Translations under genes and position numbers: made by a program
Notes under the pieces: model-generated
Databases searched by the model: none
What the model was told of the DNA's origin: nothing
Seen by the model: the letters and a program-made list of their open reading frames with translations, nothing else
Origin: Branchiostoma lanceolatum
Taxonomy: Eukaryota; Chordata; Leptocardii; Amphioxiformes; Branchiostomatidae
Direction of reading: 5' to 3'
DNA: 64,000 nt
Assembly: GCF_035083965.1 (NCBI RefSeq)
Contig: NC_089727.1
Coordinates: 13,025,501-13,089,500 of the forward strand
Shown: piece by piece, positions 52,721-64,000 of the stretch
Numbering within the stretch: position 1 is the first letter of the stretch
How the letters are laid out: the number at the start of each line of letters is the position of its first letter

Positions 52721-55700
52721 AGATTCACTACACTGGTAAGATTGATGTTAGCGATTCACGTACAATGTATTCTGGACATTGACGGAGAGGAGTTATCAAA
52801 AAGGTTTTCCGGCGTCCATCGATTCCGTGCGAGCCGGGGGAGTTAGATGTTAGACAACCCCGGCCGCGCTGTGCACAGGTAACGATCGTGTGAACATGAT
52901 GCTAAAATCTTTAAAGAGCTGAAGTACGTTTGGCTTTCGATTTTAATTTGAAATGGAGACAGGGATTGTAACCTAGTTAACATGGCGACAACGATGTTAT
53001 TTACCACAGTAACACATTTAGATAAAAGGAAGGCATCGAAAGGCTTAGTGCATAGCTAGGCATTAACATTTACGCATGACTGGGTTATTGATAACAACAA
53101 ATGTATATTGCTCCCAATGGAGACAGAAGGAATATTTCTTGACCGGAAGAAAATGAACAGATCAAAATTTTCGTAGGCAGGGCATCGAAAAAGCTCGGGA
53201 CTTTACTCCTTGAATTGATCTTGCCTATGACTTGATTATTGAGATTTCAAATGCGAATTGATCTAGAAAGGAAGTTATATCTTTCGACTAAAGAAAAAGA
53301 AAGATTGTGAGATTCCTTGGTTTAGCTCGATATTCGTTCTTGCCGTATCTACCATTGGTCCGATCCGAAGGGATGTTTCCGCTGAATATGCCTCTCTTCG
53401 GGGAAATAACGCCATGGTCGGTTCTTAAAAGGGCAGCAGATAGGAGTCAATATAGTCGTACGCTCCAAGCAGATGTGGCGCGGCTTAGCTTGCTGCGCAC
53501 GTTTTGTTAGCACGTCTCTAAAATGATACGCGATGAATTAATGGAGAGAATCACGAAAAACTGAAAAGGCCTACAAAACGCCACGAAAGGTGCACACACA
53601 AGCTGGAACCTTACATCTGCTTGGAGTTTAATCAAGACACGTCTCGGTGACTTGTGGCGGCGACCCCAAAGGAAATTGCTCGGCGGTGTCATCATCCCGG
53701 TGCCGAGGTCAGTGCTAGCGCTGGCGCGGTGATTGCATCTGAGTGACGGCAGGTGGTCATTACTGGACCTGGGCAGTCCACTGAATGTCCATCAAACTCC
53801 TGCGGGAAGGTTTATCAATAAGGGCGGCATCGGAATTCGCAAGGCGTCGCAAGATACAAGAGTTTTGAAAACGACGCACAGAAAGACGCCAAAGACAAGG
53901 AAAACGTCTGATTGTAGAGTAAGTGTTATGGACCGATGCATTTTCGGTCATGTACTCAAACCACTTGTCGCATGATCTTTCTTTAGTACACGACACTTAA
54001 CTCATAAGTAAATACAACTAAAAGGAGAATTCAGGTACTCACCACACCCAAACATGAAGACGAAATCATTCAATGTGATCGCCATTCTTTGTATCTATAA
54101 ACCTGTCTTCAATTGTACAAAAAGATGGGCTTTTTGAAGATCAAAATAGATTTTCTGCATGTGAAACTGATTTCACATACCAAAGTTGACCTAATGCCTC
54201 TTTGGTCCCAATAAGAAAACGCTCATACTGTACATTCAGTTTGTGTCCCTTTAAAGGAAACATTACGATACTTTGGATTCTGAAGAACTGAATGTAAGGA
54301 TCGAAACTTTCAACTTTGTCACCACAGAGGAGATTCCAACAACCGTTTGTAGCGGACACCCACAATATGTCTGCGGATCAGATATCTTTCAGCGAGACTC
54401 TAAAACACCGCCGTCACAAAAGGTTACGAGTCGAAGAGTGAAGGGGAACACCATTCAACCGGTCGTTTGGAATAATACCATAATGCCACGGTTATCATCG
54501 TCCTGGTGCTATTCCAGATCCCGCTGGATTTAGGCGATGCACAAAATATCCCCTCGTAACAAGAAACTCTGCGAAATCATCCTCCGCTAATACGGGTATG
54601 ACAAAAGCTTTATCACTGCGTTAGCTCAGACGGTAATGTCGCCCGCAAATCCTCTTATGGGGCTGTTTCCAAATAGGTGTCGGCTGCGGGGATGGGTGTG
54701 TGGCGGGCCGTAATCTCACCCTGCAGACGGTAACACGGTACGCCAGACGGGCGGCGGAATTCATGCATTAGTAAGTGTGGAACTGTCGATCTCACTGTGC
54801 ACACGGAATTAATGTGTGGTGAAACATCATTGGTAAAACTTGATTTGATCTTGTGGGGTTGCAAATTATTCTAAGGCAATAGCGTCTGCCTACATTTGAA
54901 ATTCAAAACCTTTGTATTTGGATCGTTGGCGTGATACATGTGAGCGTAAAACGTTCAAATAAAAATACGCTTGAAGAACATTAGAGCCACTGAAATATTT
55001 CTTTGCTGATGACCTACATATTATGTACACCGCAGTCTTCTCACCCGTTGACTGGTTGTCTGGCAGCCAAATTAAAATTGCAGAAGGAATTCGACGAAGT
55101 TTGTTTCTTGTCTTAGAGTAACCCTTATCGACATACTTTCCTAGTTAATGTTGATATTGATAATCTTTTGATTTTCTAAAATGTATCGATTGCCTTGATT
55201 TATTTACGTGAAATATGTACAAACCGTCTAGACGACAGTGAGATGATATGCTCTTAATTATCGACACAAATTTTCTGTGCTGATAGCTTGTTCTGTGGTT
55301 GACACAGAATTGGACGGTCGATATTTCTCAGATCTAATCTTACCAGACTGATGTAGTTATAAACTTCATTAATTCCGCTAGGTGGCGTGCTTGATGAAAC
55401 GACCGTATCATGAGACTATTGCTCAGTCTGGTGTGTACATTTGTTGAAGGACAGAGGCTTCAAGATTTTCCTACTAAAGAATCGTCAATTGATGGACTAA
55501 CTTTAGTCGTATTATAGGTTACAACCTTTTCAAACAACCTTAAAGTATGGAGAGTGCTATATTTGGCTTAACCGCGTTGTAGAATCATGTTCGCACTAAA
55601 AATGCCGACCGCCGTATTAGCGTTAGCTCTGTCCATCTGTTAGTTTATGTACATTTTATGTTATGCCTATCTCTTTTTACGAGAATGAGTGACTGAAACA

Positions 55701-58540
55701 AACCAATAAATAATGAAATATAAAAACAGAAATGTCAGGTGGGATTGACCCTGTAGTACTGCCTCAGGCACAGTCTCCAACAAAACATCATAGCCATGTC
55801 TTTATAAGGACATTTAAATCAATGACAGCTAGAGTTATATTCAAAAGTACCATACGCTAGTGTCCAAATAGTATCAAAACATTGTCATTATTGGGAAATT
55901 AAACTAGTTCGCCAACAACAAAAATGGACTCACCGAAATATTCATCTAAATCGCTAGTCCTCTTCAGCTATCTGACGCTCCGGACACGAGACTTCATGCA
56001 CGTGTGACGCCAGCAATGAGTAAAACGTAGTTGGAAGCCAATATCGCCCCCCGTCCCGGTTGAGAGACCTCCTTTACTCCTCTCACAAATTAATTGTGTT
56101 CGACATCCAGAAATTTTCAACGCCTTCCAAAGAAACTGTGTGTCCGCGGATTCCATATGAATATGCTGGCAAACCTCTGATGGCAAAGAATATTTGCTGT
56201 CCTTTTCTTGTACAGCAAATGATTACAATCATGTTGGCGCGCCTGAAAAATGAGCGGCCACAAAATGTTACGATCTTCCATCCCGACATCTGCTTGGAAA
56301 CTCCACCGTTCCACCGTCACGAGGCGGGCGTTAGTCCCCCCAGTGATCACACACAAGAGACACACAAAGGAGAAAATCGCCCCTCCACCCAAATCAATAA
56401 TCCCATTTCGATCCGGCGTGATGTCTCTATGAGAACCGACTTATTACTTCTCCCATCCCTCTAGCCTCGATAACAGGCCTTGGCTAGCTACGGCTGGCGC
56501 TTTGATCGAGGTTTACGGTTTTGCTGGTTGCGTACTGCTTTCTGATTGTGTTCTTATGGTTCCTGACTTTAACAACACTGGCCATAAAACATGGTAACGG
56601 TAAGAAATGGTGTTGAAGAAAGGATAGGAGTAATCACAGTCAGATCAAAACGCTAGCCGTAGCCAAATAGCCTGCTACGGAAGCTAGAGGAATGTGGAAA
56701 CCAACAAGTACGCAACAAGAAATCAAAGATCTCATAGCTATATATGTATATTTTTGTGAATTTCTTGTTTTATTCATGTCATGATCATTGTTATCAATTG
56801 CGCTTTCTCGATAACCCTGTCTATGCATTTTTCCATTGGCTCCAACAAGACAATAGATATGCATATATAGTAAGAAAGTGCGGGCAGTTAATGAGACTTT
56901 CAAATTTCATAACTTATTCTGGAACCTTTCTGTGACCTTTGACCAAACTTCCTGCCAGTGTACGTCCCGACGTACCTGGCAACTTTGAACTCGGGCCAAG
57001 CCATCCCTCCCATCCTACCAGTCTCCTATCACTCCCATTTCTCCCCTCGCATCCTGACACTCTAAGATAGTCTAATAACTGCGCTCAGACATGCACCGAA
57101 AACAATACCTTCGTTTTCACGAAGGTGATCAGCAAAATATGGCAATATGAAAACATCAGGGCCTACCATGGAGGCTCCCATCCCTTCCAGTCATAAACTA
57201 GTAATCATATATCGGTGCGCCCGTTCCACTAGGCGTAGTCCTACCCAATACCTGATCTTGCGTGCGAAACTGCGGGGCACAGCCGACACGGGACACTCCC
57301 TTGTTGATGTACAATTCATCAAGACAGTCTGTTATTACCTATGGCATGTATAGGGGGAGTGCATTCTCCAAGTAGAAGTGGGGGTATCAAAATTGTAACG
57401 TTTTCTAGCTGTCCCGTTTTTCTGTTGCTGGGATGGTTGAGTGGGAAAACACGACATCTTTCTGATGTACAATTAATCATGACCACCTGTTACAAGCTAA
57501 GGCATGTAAACGTATGGAGGAGCGCGCTAGCGTCGGCTCAAGTCCCTGCTTTTGTGTGAAGCGGGGTTTGTAGGCAAGTCTCGGCCTGGAGAAATTGATA
57601 AAGTTTCCGCGCCATTAGCGTTAACCCCGCTGTAGGAAGAAACGCGCTCCTTACAAATAAATCCGCTGAACCGTGCGGACTTTTTAGTATCATGTCGGTC
57701 AACGGCCTGATATCGGGTATCACACGCGCTGGCGCCCTTTTATAATAAAGCTGGCAGTGGCTTGGCTGCGAAGGCTCCCGTATTTCTCTCGCCGGCGGTC
57801 GATCGCCGTCCGTCCCCGGGAGTATGATGAAGCTATAAGGCAGGGATTTGCCGGCCGCGTTTGGGAGATGATGAGATTTAACTCAGTGGCCATATTTCGC
57901 CCTATAGGCTGCCAGTTGTAATACGGAGGAATGCCCGTCTTGCCGCCCGGCTGGGAGGCATGCAAAATTCATGGACACCATACCGACACGGAACCGCCGC
58001 CGGCTCGCAAGGTGAGCCTTTTGTTCCGATTCGTGTTCGGACGGGTTGCCAGGGGCGACCGAAGGCTAGGAATTTTCTAGCATTGTGCTGGTTTTAATAC
58101 GTAGCTCTACGCTCGAAATACCTCTGGTTCAACCCAAGGAAATATTCTGCATCATCAATTTCAAGTCAGGGCCATGCGTTCTCAGGGGGGTCGTCAGTAC
58201 GCCTACGGCTTGTTTGTGGATTTAAAATGCGTGACCGGCGATTGTGACTGAGCCCTGCCCTCCCCCTGGTGAAGTGGAACGTTCCTTTGCGTGCGATGTG
58301 ACGCAAGATGTACCGTTTCTTTCTGCTCCATTCCCGGACGGAACCGGACGCGTTCTACTAGGCTCTGTCCTGAACCACGTCTGACGTTTCGCCTTCAGGA
58401 AATTCCAGAAGTCTATCGACACGCCACTTCTGTCGGATTCTTGTCGTTCTTGTAAAGATCTTCTGATCAAGGTTTCTCTGCCGACAGGACGTGTTGAACT
58501 AAATGTGTCTAGATCTTGAGACAAATATCTTGGAACAAGT
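52721..58540. other. Gene-free DNA with several G+C-rich islands
   Basis: Nearly 6 kb without a recognised exon. Repeat-poor, compositionally distinct blocks lie at about 53325-53520, 53690-53900, 54600-54870, 56040-56470 and 57540-58020. The 54600-54870 and 57540-58020 blocks contain long stretches with high G+C and few simple words, unlike the A+T-rich DNA around them. A 134-codon frame at 56060 overlaps open frames on the other strand and is not supported. The blocks may be enhancers of the gene starting at 59221. Confidence 0.4.
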
Positions 58541-59220
58541 CATACCACAGTATATATGGAGACTGTCGCGTCTTGCCAAGACTGCGCTGGAGATTTCTTA
58601 CGCTAAACTTGACTAATTCTTAAAGGGCGTGTCAAAGACTTGACGTTTTTGACAGTTGACTCTACAAGTACTTGTAATGGATGGGAAGGTCTCAGTGAGG
58701 ATCAACATGGCTCGTTTGTCTGACGAACATGATTTAGTGTTCTTATATCCGTTCGGAAATTACAACGCCAACCTTCCATAATTCCTGACTCGTCATCTAC
58801 AAGGTTAAGTCTAAAACTGGAGCTGTGACGGGATACAGTTATAACTCAAGACTACGTGTGTGAAGTTGAAGTTTTTTGGACGGAATATTTTGTTGCCGTG
58901 GACGGAAACAATCAGCTATCTTTGATCAGCTCGCCCACCCAGTTCGCAGCGCTGAGTGAAGAGAACCAAGCGGTATAATTTCTCCTTCTGGCAGAGCGAG
59001 ACGTTCCTTTTCTTTATAGTTCTCCCCACAGTTGGGCTGATTGAACGAGGGGCACCCGGCGTCGCGAATCGGTTGTCCTGGACTCAGCGGGCGCTCCTAG
59101 TTATCGTGGAGAGCCTAACGCTACACTACAGCGGGGTTATTTCGGGGAGAGACAACGTCAGCGCGTGTTGTGTGCAGACGTGCGTGTGGATTCCACATCA
59201 TATTGTTGGTGCGATTCAAC
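58541..59220 (+). promoter_or_regulatory. Presumed promoter and 5' leader of the signal-peptide gene
   Basis: G+C rises before the start codon at 59221, with CpG-rich words (for example GGCACCCGGCGTCGCGAATC near 59050). No TATA box at a fixed distance is obvious. The transcription start cannot be placed. Confidence 0.35.
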
Positions 59221-59275
59221 ATGGAGAACCTAAGGGCGGTTGGAACTCTGTGTGTCATACTCCTGCTGTTTGTAG
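59221..59275 (+). CDS. First coding exon of a secreted or membrane protein (signal peptide)
   Basis: The ATG at 59221 (context AACATGG) opens 18 complete codons plus one base before a consensus donor GTAAGT at 59276. The peptide MENLRAVGTLCVILLLFV has a short polar start with one Arg and then a hydrophobic core, typical of a signal peptide. A phase-1 intron directly after the signal peptide is common in genes for modular extracellular proteins, because many extracellular domains are phase 1-1. No following exon was recognised up to the window edge, so the mature protein is unknown. Confidence 0.6.
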
Positions 59276-60915
59276 GTAAGTGGAAACAGATCATTTTTTC
59301 CTTTCATTCTTTAGATGCCTATAGTGTGATCTATGAGTGTGAACGCCGTACAGGAGGGAGGGGGGACCGGGCTGTGTGGACGGTGTCTGGACGGGCGCCA
59401 CACCACCCAGCGCCGACCCCGTCTCTACCGGCGACACGTAAACCGTTTTCCCGCCTGACGAAATTCGTGACCCGTAAAACACGTTACAAGTTTAATTTCA
59501 GAACTGGGTCAGGGAAGAGGACGACACAATCGGTGATGTCACTACATTTCGCAGTCTTCAGCAGACGCCTTCGAGGGCTCAAAAATAGTAGAAATTTGGT
59601 CAAATAGGGCGGATTATTTTCCATACGACGTAGCTGCCATAGGACAAACTGGCGCCCATACTCGGCAAATTAGTCACACTATTTGGCCGCTTTCTATGTT
59701 TCCAGTGCCCAAAGGAGTGTGCTGGAACGTTACACTGGCCCTCTGTAGCGCGTCTATTGAAACGAGCTGACAGTGAAATTGCCGGTGGGAGTGGGGGTGA
59801 GACCGGGGAGGGTCGGTATCTCCGCGCTTCCCTTTAATTATCCGCCGCCTTACGACGCCCCACGAGCCGCTAAATACCTGCTCCCATCTGCTACCTTTCC
59901 TCTCTAATAACGTCCCACTCCTGCTACCTTCCCGCCAAAAAGAACACTACCTACACATGCCAACACACCCTGTGTACAACTGCTCAATGTTACAGGACCG
60001 AGAATGCCGAAGAGCGAACCTTGCACACCTCACAATCTGCTAGTATTTGTCTGCTAGTTTATAAGGCACAGCAGGCCTTAAGAAGATTTGCAAGATTCCT
60101 GGGGCTCTTTTCTTATCCAGTCCACATCCAGTCGTCTCCTTCTCTTCTTTCTTTGATATGTTTTGATAGATGATACAAGTGTCTTAGCACCTTGTACGTA
60201 TTAGTTGTACAGGTATGTGCATAAAATATACATTAGATAGCCTAAGACTTGTCGAAAAATATTACCCAATTGCAATTCTCATATATTACTGGGAATCATA
60301 TCTAGCGTTCTCATATATATACATATGACATAAATATGGAGCCTACATATAACAATATATCAAGTAGAATTATGTGTTCGCCCGTATTTCGTGCGCCTGT
60401 AGTTAATCCTGACCAAAATGAGAAATAGAATATTACAAATATATCAAAGATATAATCGATAATATTTCATTCTCGCCGTCCCCTAGTCAGCCATTACTCG
60501 TAACCATTGCCTCTGAATGGTTAAACACATCCGTCACGTCAACTGTGGACCTTTTCCCCATTCCATATCCGGACGCTTTCCTACTTCAGGTTTCGTCTTT
60601 TTGTGTTCAGCCTATTGCTTGGCCGTCTTCACGGACAGGGTTCAGTTTACAATATTGTCCGATCGGGATTTGGGGAGTTGAGAAATCATCCTTTAAACCC
60701 CGTACGTACGGCGAGCTTTGACCCGGTGCTACGGTAAAATGAAATATTGAACCGTCCGTGCGGGACAGTAACAAAGCACCACCTCCGCGCGCCGGCCCGC
60801 GCCCGAGCACCTTTTGTGGAGTCACGCACTGTCGTAATTGCACGACGATGAGCTGCCGTAATTTGGGCCGTGGGTTCCTGACACCGCCGTGAAATAATAC
60901 AATGTGTCCCCACAC
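59276..60915 (+). other. Presumed first intron, left part
   Basis: Starts with the donor at 59276. Contains G+C-rich, repeat-poor blocks at about 59340-59480, 59790-59940 and 60680-60900; the last contains GCGCGCCGGCCCGCGCCCGA. They are candidate regulatory elements. A+T-rich DNA with ATAT runs lies between them (60230-60470). Confidence 0.35.
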
Positions 60916-60917
60916 TT

Positions 60918-62150
60918 TCTGAATATCAATCAGGATTCATCGCGAAAGTTTTGTATACACATATTTCTAGCGCTTCTGGGTAATGTTTATTGTTTTATGA
61001 TGTATATGGCAGACAGGGCATTCACCTCTGTGAGTCACGCATTGTCTGTTGTATGTTGAGCTTCTAACACCGGAAACATAATATGCATTGTGTCCGGACA
61101 CCCGACAGGAAACGCCTGTCTGAATATTAATCTGAATTCATCACGATTCAAGAAACAACGCTTTATGCATTTCGGGTCCCATCTTACTCATGATGTATAT
61201 TCTATGACGTCTTTAAAAACATTTAAGTTTTGTCTGGGTGGTAAAACAGTTGTATAACAATCACAATTGCGTTTTAGAAGAATTTTGAATATGTTGGGTA
61301 CTGTTTTATGATACGTTTGAGAGATCTGTTTTAGGCTGTCTGGTGGCAAAAAAAACCCCAGCTTTTAGCAATCTTCAGCTTTCTGCATATTATTCAGAAT
61401 TGACCGCGATTTAAGTTTTATATATTTCTGGCTCCACATAACTCATAATGTGTATTTGTTTATGACGTATATAAAAGACATCAGCGTTTTTATTGGTGGT
61501 AAACAGTTTGAGCTGAAAGTTCAATATAATTCACCGCGTGCAATATAAGCAGAGTTATGTGTATTTAGGGCCCATCTAACTCATAATGTTTATCGGCTTA
61601 TGATCTAAGTGGAAAACAGTTATTACCTCCGTGAAAACGGAGGTATTGTTTTCGGTCTGTTTGTTTGTTTGTCTTGGTGTGTGTTCAAGTGTGGGACCCA
61701 AGTTTGCTCCCCAGGCTGAGTTGTAACGGGAGACTGGCAGGATGTGAAGGTTGAGCTAGCCTGCGCTGCGGCCAGATTTTGTGGGCATGCTGGCAGGAAG
61801 TGAACGATGGCAAATGGCCAAAGTCAAGAACCCGAGGACGCCCTAGAGTGGAGTATGTAATGTGTGAAATGGCAATGGTTATGGTATATTTTGTAAAAAA
61901 AAAAATTGAATTAAAAAACTCTGCATATTTCACAGAGGTATGAGAGCTTCCATTTCTTGTTTATGTATTTTGTGTATAACGTTTGACGAGCGTACCTTTT
62001 TTAATGATAGTCAGAACTGACCGCGAGTTAAGTAAAAGTTAATATATTTCGGACCCATATGCACGTAATTTAAAACCATTTTATGACGTGAGCAGACAAC
62101 ATCTGGTTGTAGGTTTTCCGGATGGTTAAACAGCTCGAGGTGAAAGTTCA
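60918..62150. repeat. Degenerate ~200-270-bp tandem repeat, about five units
   Basis: Units begin near 60920, 61118, 61383, 61527 and 62005. Shared order of words: GAATAT-AATC-GAATTCATC-CGCGA, TATATTTC-GGCCCAT, ACTCATAATGT, TTTATGACGTATAT and GGTTAAACAGTT. The fourth unit is interrupted by the dispersed repeat at 61623. The family was not recognised and it has no coding signal. Confidence 0.6.
61623..61960 (+). repeat. Dispersed repeat with CCTCCGTGAAAACGGAGG end
   Basis: Starts with the hairpin ACCTCCGTGAAAACGGAGGT, matches 50548-50860 over most of its length, and ends with ATATTTCACAGAGGTATG, itself complementary to the start. The ends CCTCCGTGAAA and TTTCACAGAGG therefore form terminal inverted repeats, so this may be a MITE of about 310 bases. 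Confidence 0.7.
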
Positions 62151-63490
62151 GCGGCCGTCATCCCCGATATCTACCGGAATGTACCGCTAAATCCGCCGCC
62201 CAGATTACATCTTGTTCGGGGGATTAGAAAATAAATTGGATATCTCTGGCGTGATATCAGGCGGGGGATCCTGCCCGGGCGCCGGCCGGATCACCTGATC
62301 GTAAAACGCCGCGGTTTTCGGGAAGCCTGCGAGTTAGTGGGCTGGATGGGATTTGAACAGGGCCCTGCGGGAGCAGACATAGCTTTGCTGCAATTTTTGT
62401 TGCCAGTGAAATAGGAAATGATGATGATCTCCTTCTTGTTGTAGTCATATTTCCGTGTAGCGAGCCCGCTGGACCTGTGACGTACATTGCCTTGCCTTCC
62501 CCTAGTTAGAATCAGACAATAATGCATATTTCAGGGCTGCACGTAATATTTGTTGCCGATGGACTAGGAAATGATGATGATCTTTGTGTTATAGTTGTAT
62601 TTCCGTCTCCCAAGAAGGCTCTATTTTCCATTTGTTTCCAACGACTGTAGCAATGTCAATGGAAAGTCAAGCCCCATTGGTGGGGGCACGTATTTGCAAA
62701 GTCACGTGTCAGGCATTCTGAGGAAGGTCGCAGGTGCGGCCTCAAATTCCTCAGCTGTCCGTTGATCGATGTCTTAACGTTATTCAAACCAACTAAACAT
62801 TCAAAAGTCACTAATCACCCAATCAGAAACATGCATATGTAGCCGCTCGGAATTGTTCAGACTTAGTTACAGACGACTGCGTCCTTTAAAGTTCCATTTG
62901 TAACCCATCTTCAAAGTTGCACTTGCTAGCAACCCCAACATGTGTCTAGAGTTCATCGGACGTCGATAATAGGATTACAAGCGTTCGTAGTAACGAGATT
63001 ACGCCGAAAACATGGATGAGAAGTGGTCAATGAGAAATCGTGCCTCGAAAGTAAACGCCGCTGAACCTGCGACTGATCACCGAACAGATATAGCTGTAAG
63101 GCTGAGGCTTGCGGTAGCGAGAGAAACACAGAAAGCCGTTGGTCAATGGACTATGTCTATGTATTTATGTATTTACTGAATAAAGTATTTTTATGTAAAA
63201 AAATAATAATGTTACGTCCATGGGGGAGCCTCATACATGTTAAAGTTTCCATCACACTAGTCGATAGAACTGAATAGTAGAGGTCAGCGCATTCCGGAGT
63301 GCGCTGGTCGCGATCAAATTCAAGCATATTCGGACATTGCAAGAATGGACAAAGGAATAATAACCTCTCCCGGTACATATGCACTTTTAAAATCTTGGCA
63401 GTAACAGCAAGGCAACCTAATGTCCCTATGTGCCACCAGCCACGATAAGAAGGAATATGAAAAGCAGAAAAAAATAACCAATACGAAAAA
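62151..63490. other. Gene-free DNA with a G+C-rich island
   Basis: The island at about 62150-62470 (with GGGATCCTGCCCGGGCGCCG) is repeat-poor. A short word, AGGAAATGATGATGATCT, occurs at 62413 and again at 62567. No exon was recognised. An open frame on the minus strand at 63157-63636 runs into the repeat at 63493 and is not supported. Confidence 0.35.
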
Positions 63491-63492
63491 CT

Positions 63493-64000
63493 AAACAAGA
63501 GTCCGTAGGACACAATTCTCCGTGAAGTATTCATAGTCTGTAAATTTTGGGTGAGGTGTTTGTTCATTTCCTTTGCTAGTGACCTGCTCAGCTGTAAGCA
63601 AATGGATCTTGATGTAAGGTGTGGAATCACAGACAATTCATTTCTAGAGCCTGGAACAGGATGACACTCAGGCTAACTTAACATACCCATTCAGCAACGG
63701 AATCGTGGATTGTATGTGGTGCCAGGTGTGAAAAGTAGCCTCCACCAGGCCCTCTTACGGGCGTATGAATCGTACAATTCACCAGAAAAAGGAATAATTA
63801 GCCAGTAGAGTCAGTCCACAGTGACGATCATATTTCGCCCGTTTAGGACGGAGCCTGCAAGTGAAACCCTGGCGTAGTTAGTCTGGTAGAGACTATGTGA
63901 AAAGTGCATTTTTGATAAGCGGTAATTAAAAAGTAAATATATTGACCCACACAAATTGCATCTCTGTACAGTCCAAGTAGTGTTTTATAGCAAGTAAAGA
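63493..64000. repeat. Dispersed repeat, long form (split copy of 10975-11092)
   Basis: The left half (AACAAGAGTCCGTAGGACAC onward) is at 63493-63540 and the right half (AAATTGCATCTCTG onward) at about 63935-64000. About 390 bases without homology to the short form lie between them. The copy reaches the window edge. Confidence 0.7.

Noticed and set aside
56060..56464. Open frame of 134 codons on the plus strand
   Set aside because: Several frames on both strands are open across the same stop-poor block, and no family feature is seen. It is better treated as part of a G+C-rich non-coding island.
63157..63636. Open frame of 159 codons on the minus strand
   Set aside because: It runs through a dispersed repeat junction at 63493-63540, has no recognisable motif and no splice or promoter support.

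Overview
The window looks like animal (metazoan) genomic DNA, most likely from a cephalochordate (amphioxus, Branchiostoma) or another invertebrate deuterostome. This is inferred from intronless, recently duplicated aminergic-like GPCRs, a CD20-like gene with compact GT-AG introns, several tRNA-derived SINEs, a truncated non-LTR retrotransposon and very many small terminal-inverted-repeat elements. Nothing looks bacterial. Most short open frames here are chance frames or lie in repeats.

Layout. 1-5.2 kb: repeats only (a microsatellite, SINEs, a tandem ~160-bp satellite, a 164-bp tandem duplication). 5.2-14.1 kb: two intronless rhodopsin-family GPCR genes facing each other tail to tail (5440-6774 plus, 12557-13879 minus). 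Both lack the aminergic Asp at 3.32 and the Trp at 6.48. Their first halves are almost identical in DNA while their third intracellular loops have diverged. They share a promoter block containing an RFX X-box-like site. 14.4-17.3 kb: small mobile elements. 17.3-28.8 kb: a tandem segmental duplication made of a satellite array plus about 2.1-2.7 kb of unique sequence. Unit A was broken by a 3.5-kb palindromic foldback-like element (18467-22005) and by a 724-bp Harbinger-like element; unit B carries a truncated LINE inside its array. Unit B gives approximate empty sites for the insertions in unit A.

29-34 kb: a complete multi-exon gene for a four-pass CD20/MS4A-like membrane protein of 234 residues, with a probable non-coding first exon. 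34-39 kb: repeat-dense DNA (a dispersed repeat family, a minisatellite, three hairpin elements, two Harbinger-like elements). 39.2-41.4 kb: an inverted repeat, then splice-site-bounded fragments on the minus strand; one of them clearly recalls histone H4 and one more weakly recalls the histone fold. 41.9-42.7 kb: a pogo-like DNA transposon. 43-45.7 kb: a nested palindromic region between direct repeats, then a dispersed repeat.

46-64 kb: almost gene-free, with several G+C-rich, repeat-poor islands, ending in the first coding exon of a secreted or membrane protein (signal peptide, 59221-59275, phase-1 donor). The islands could be its cis-regulatory landscape. Its first intron holds an unusual degenerate tandem repeat (60.9-62.15 kb). 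The rest of that gene lies outside the window or was not recognised.
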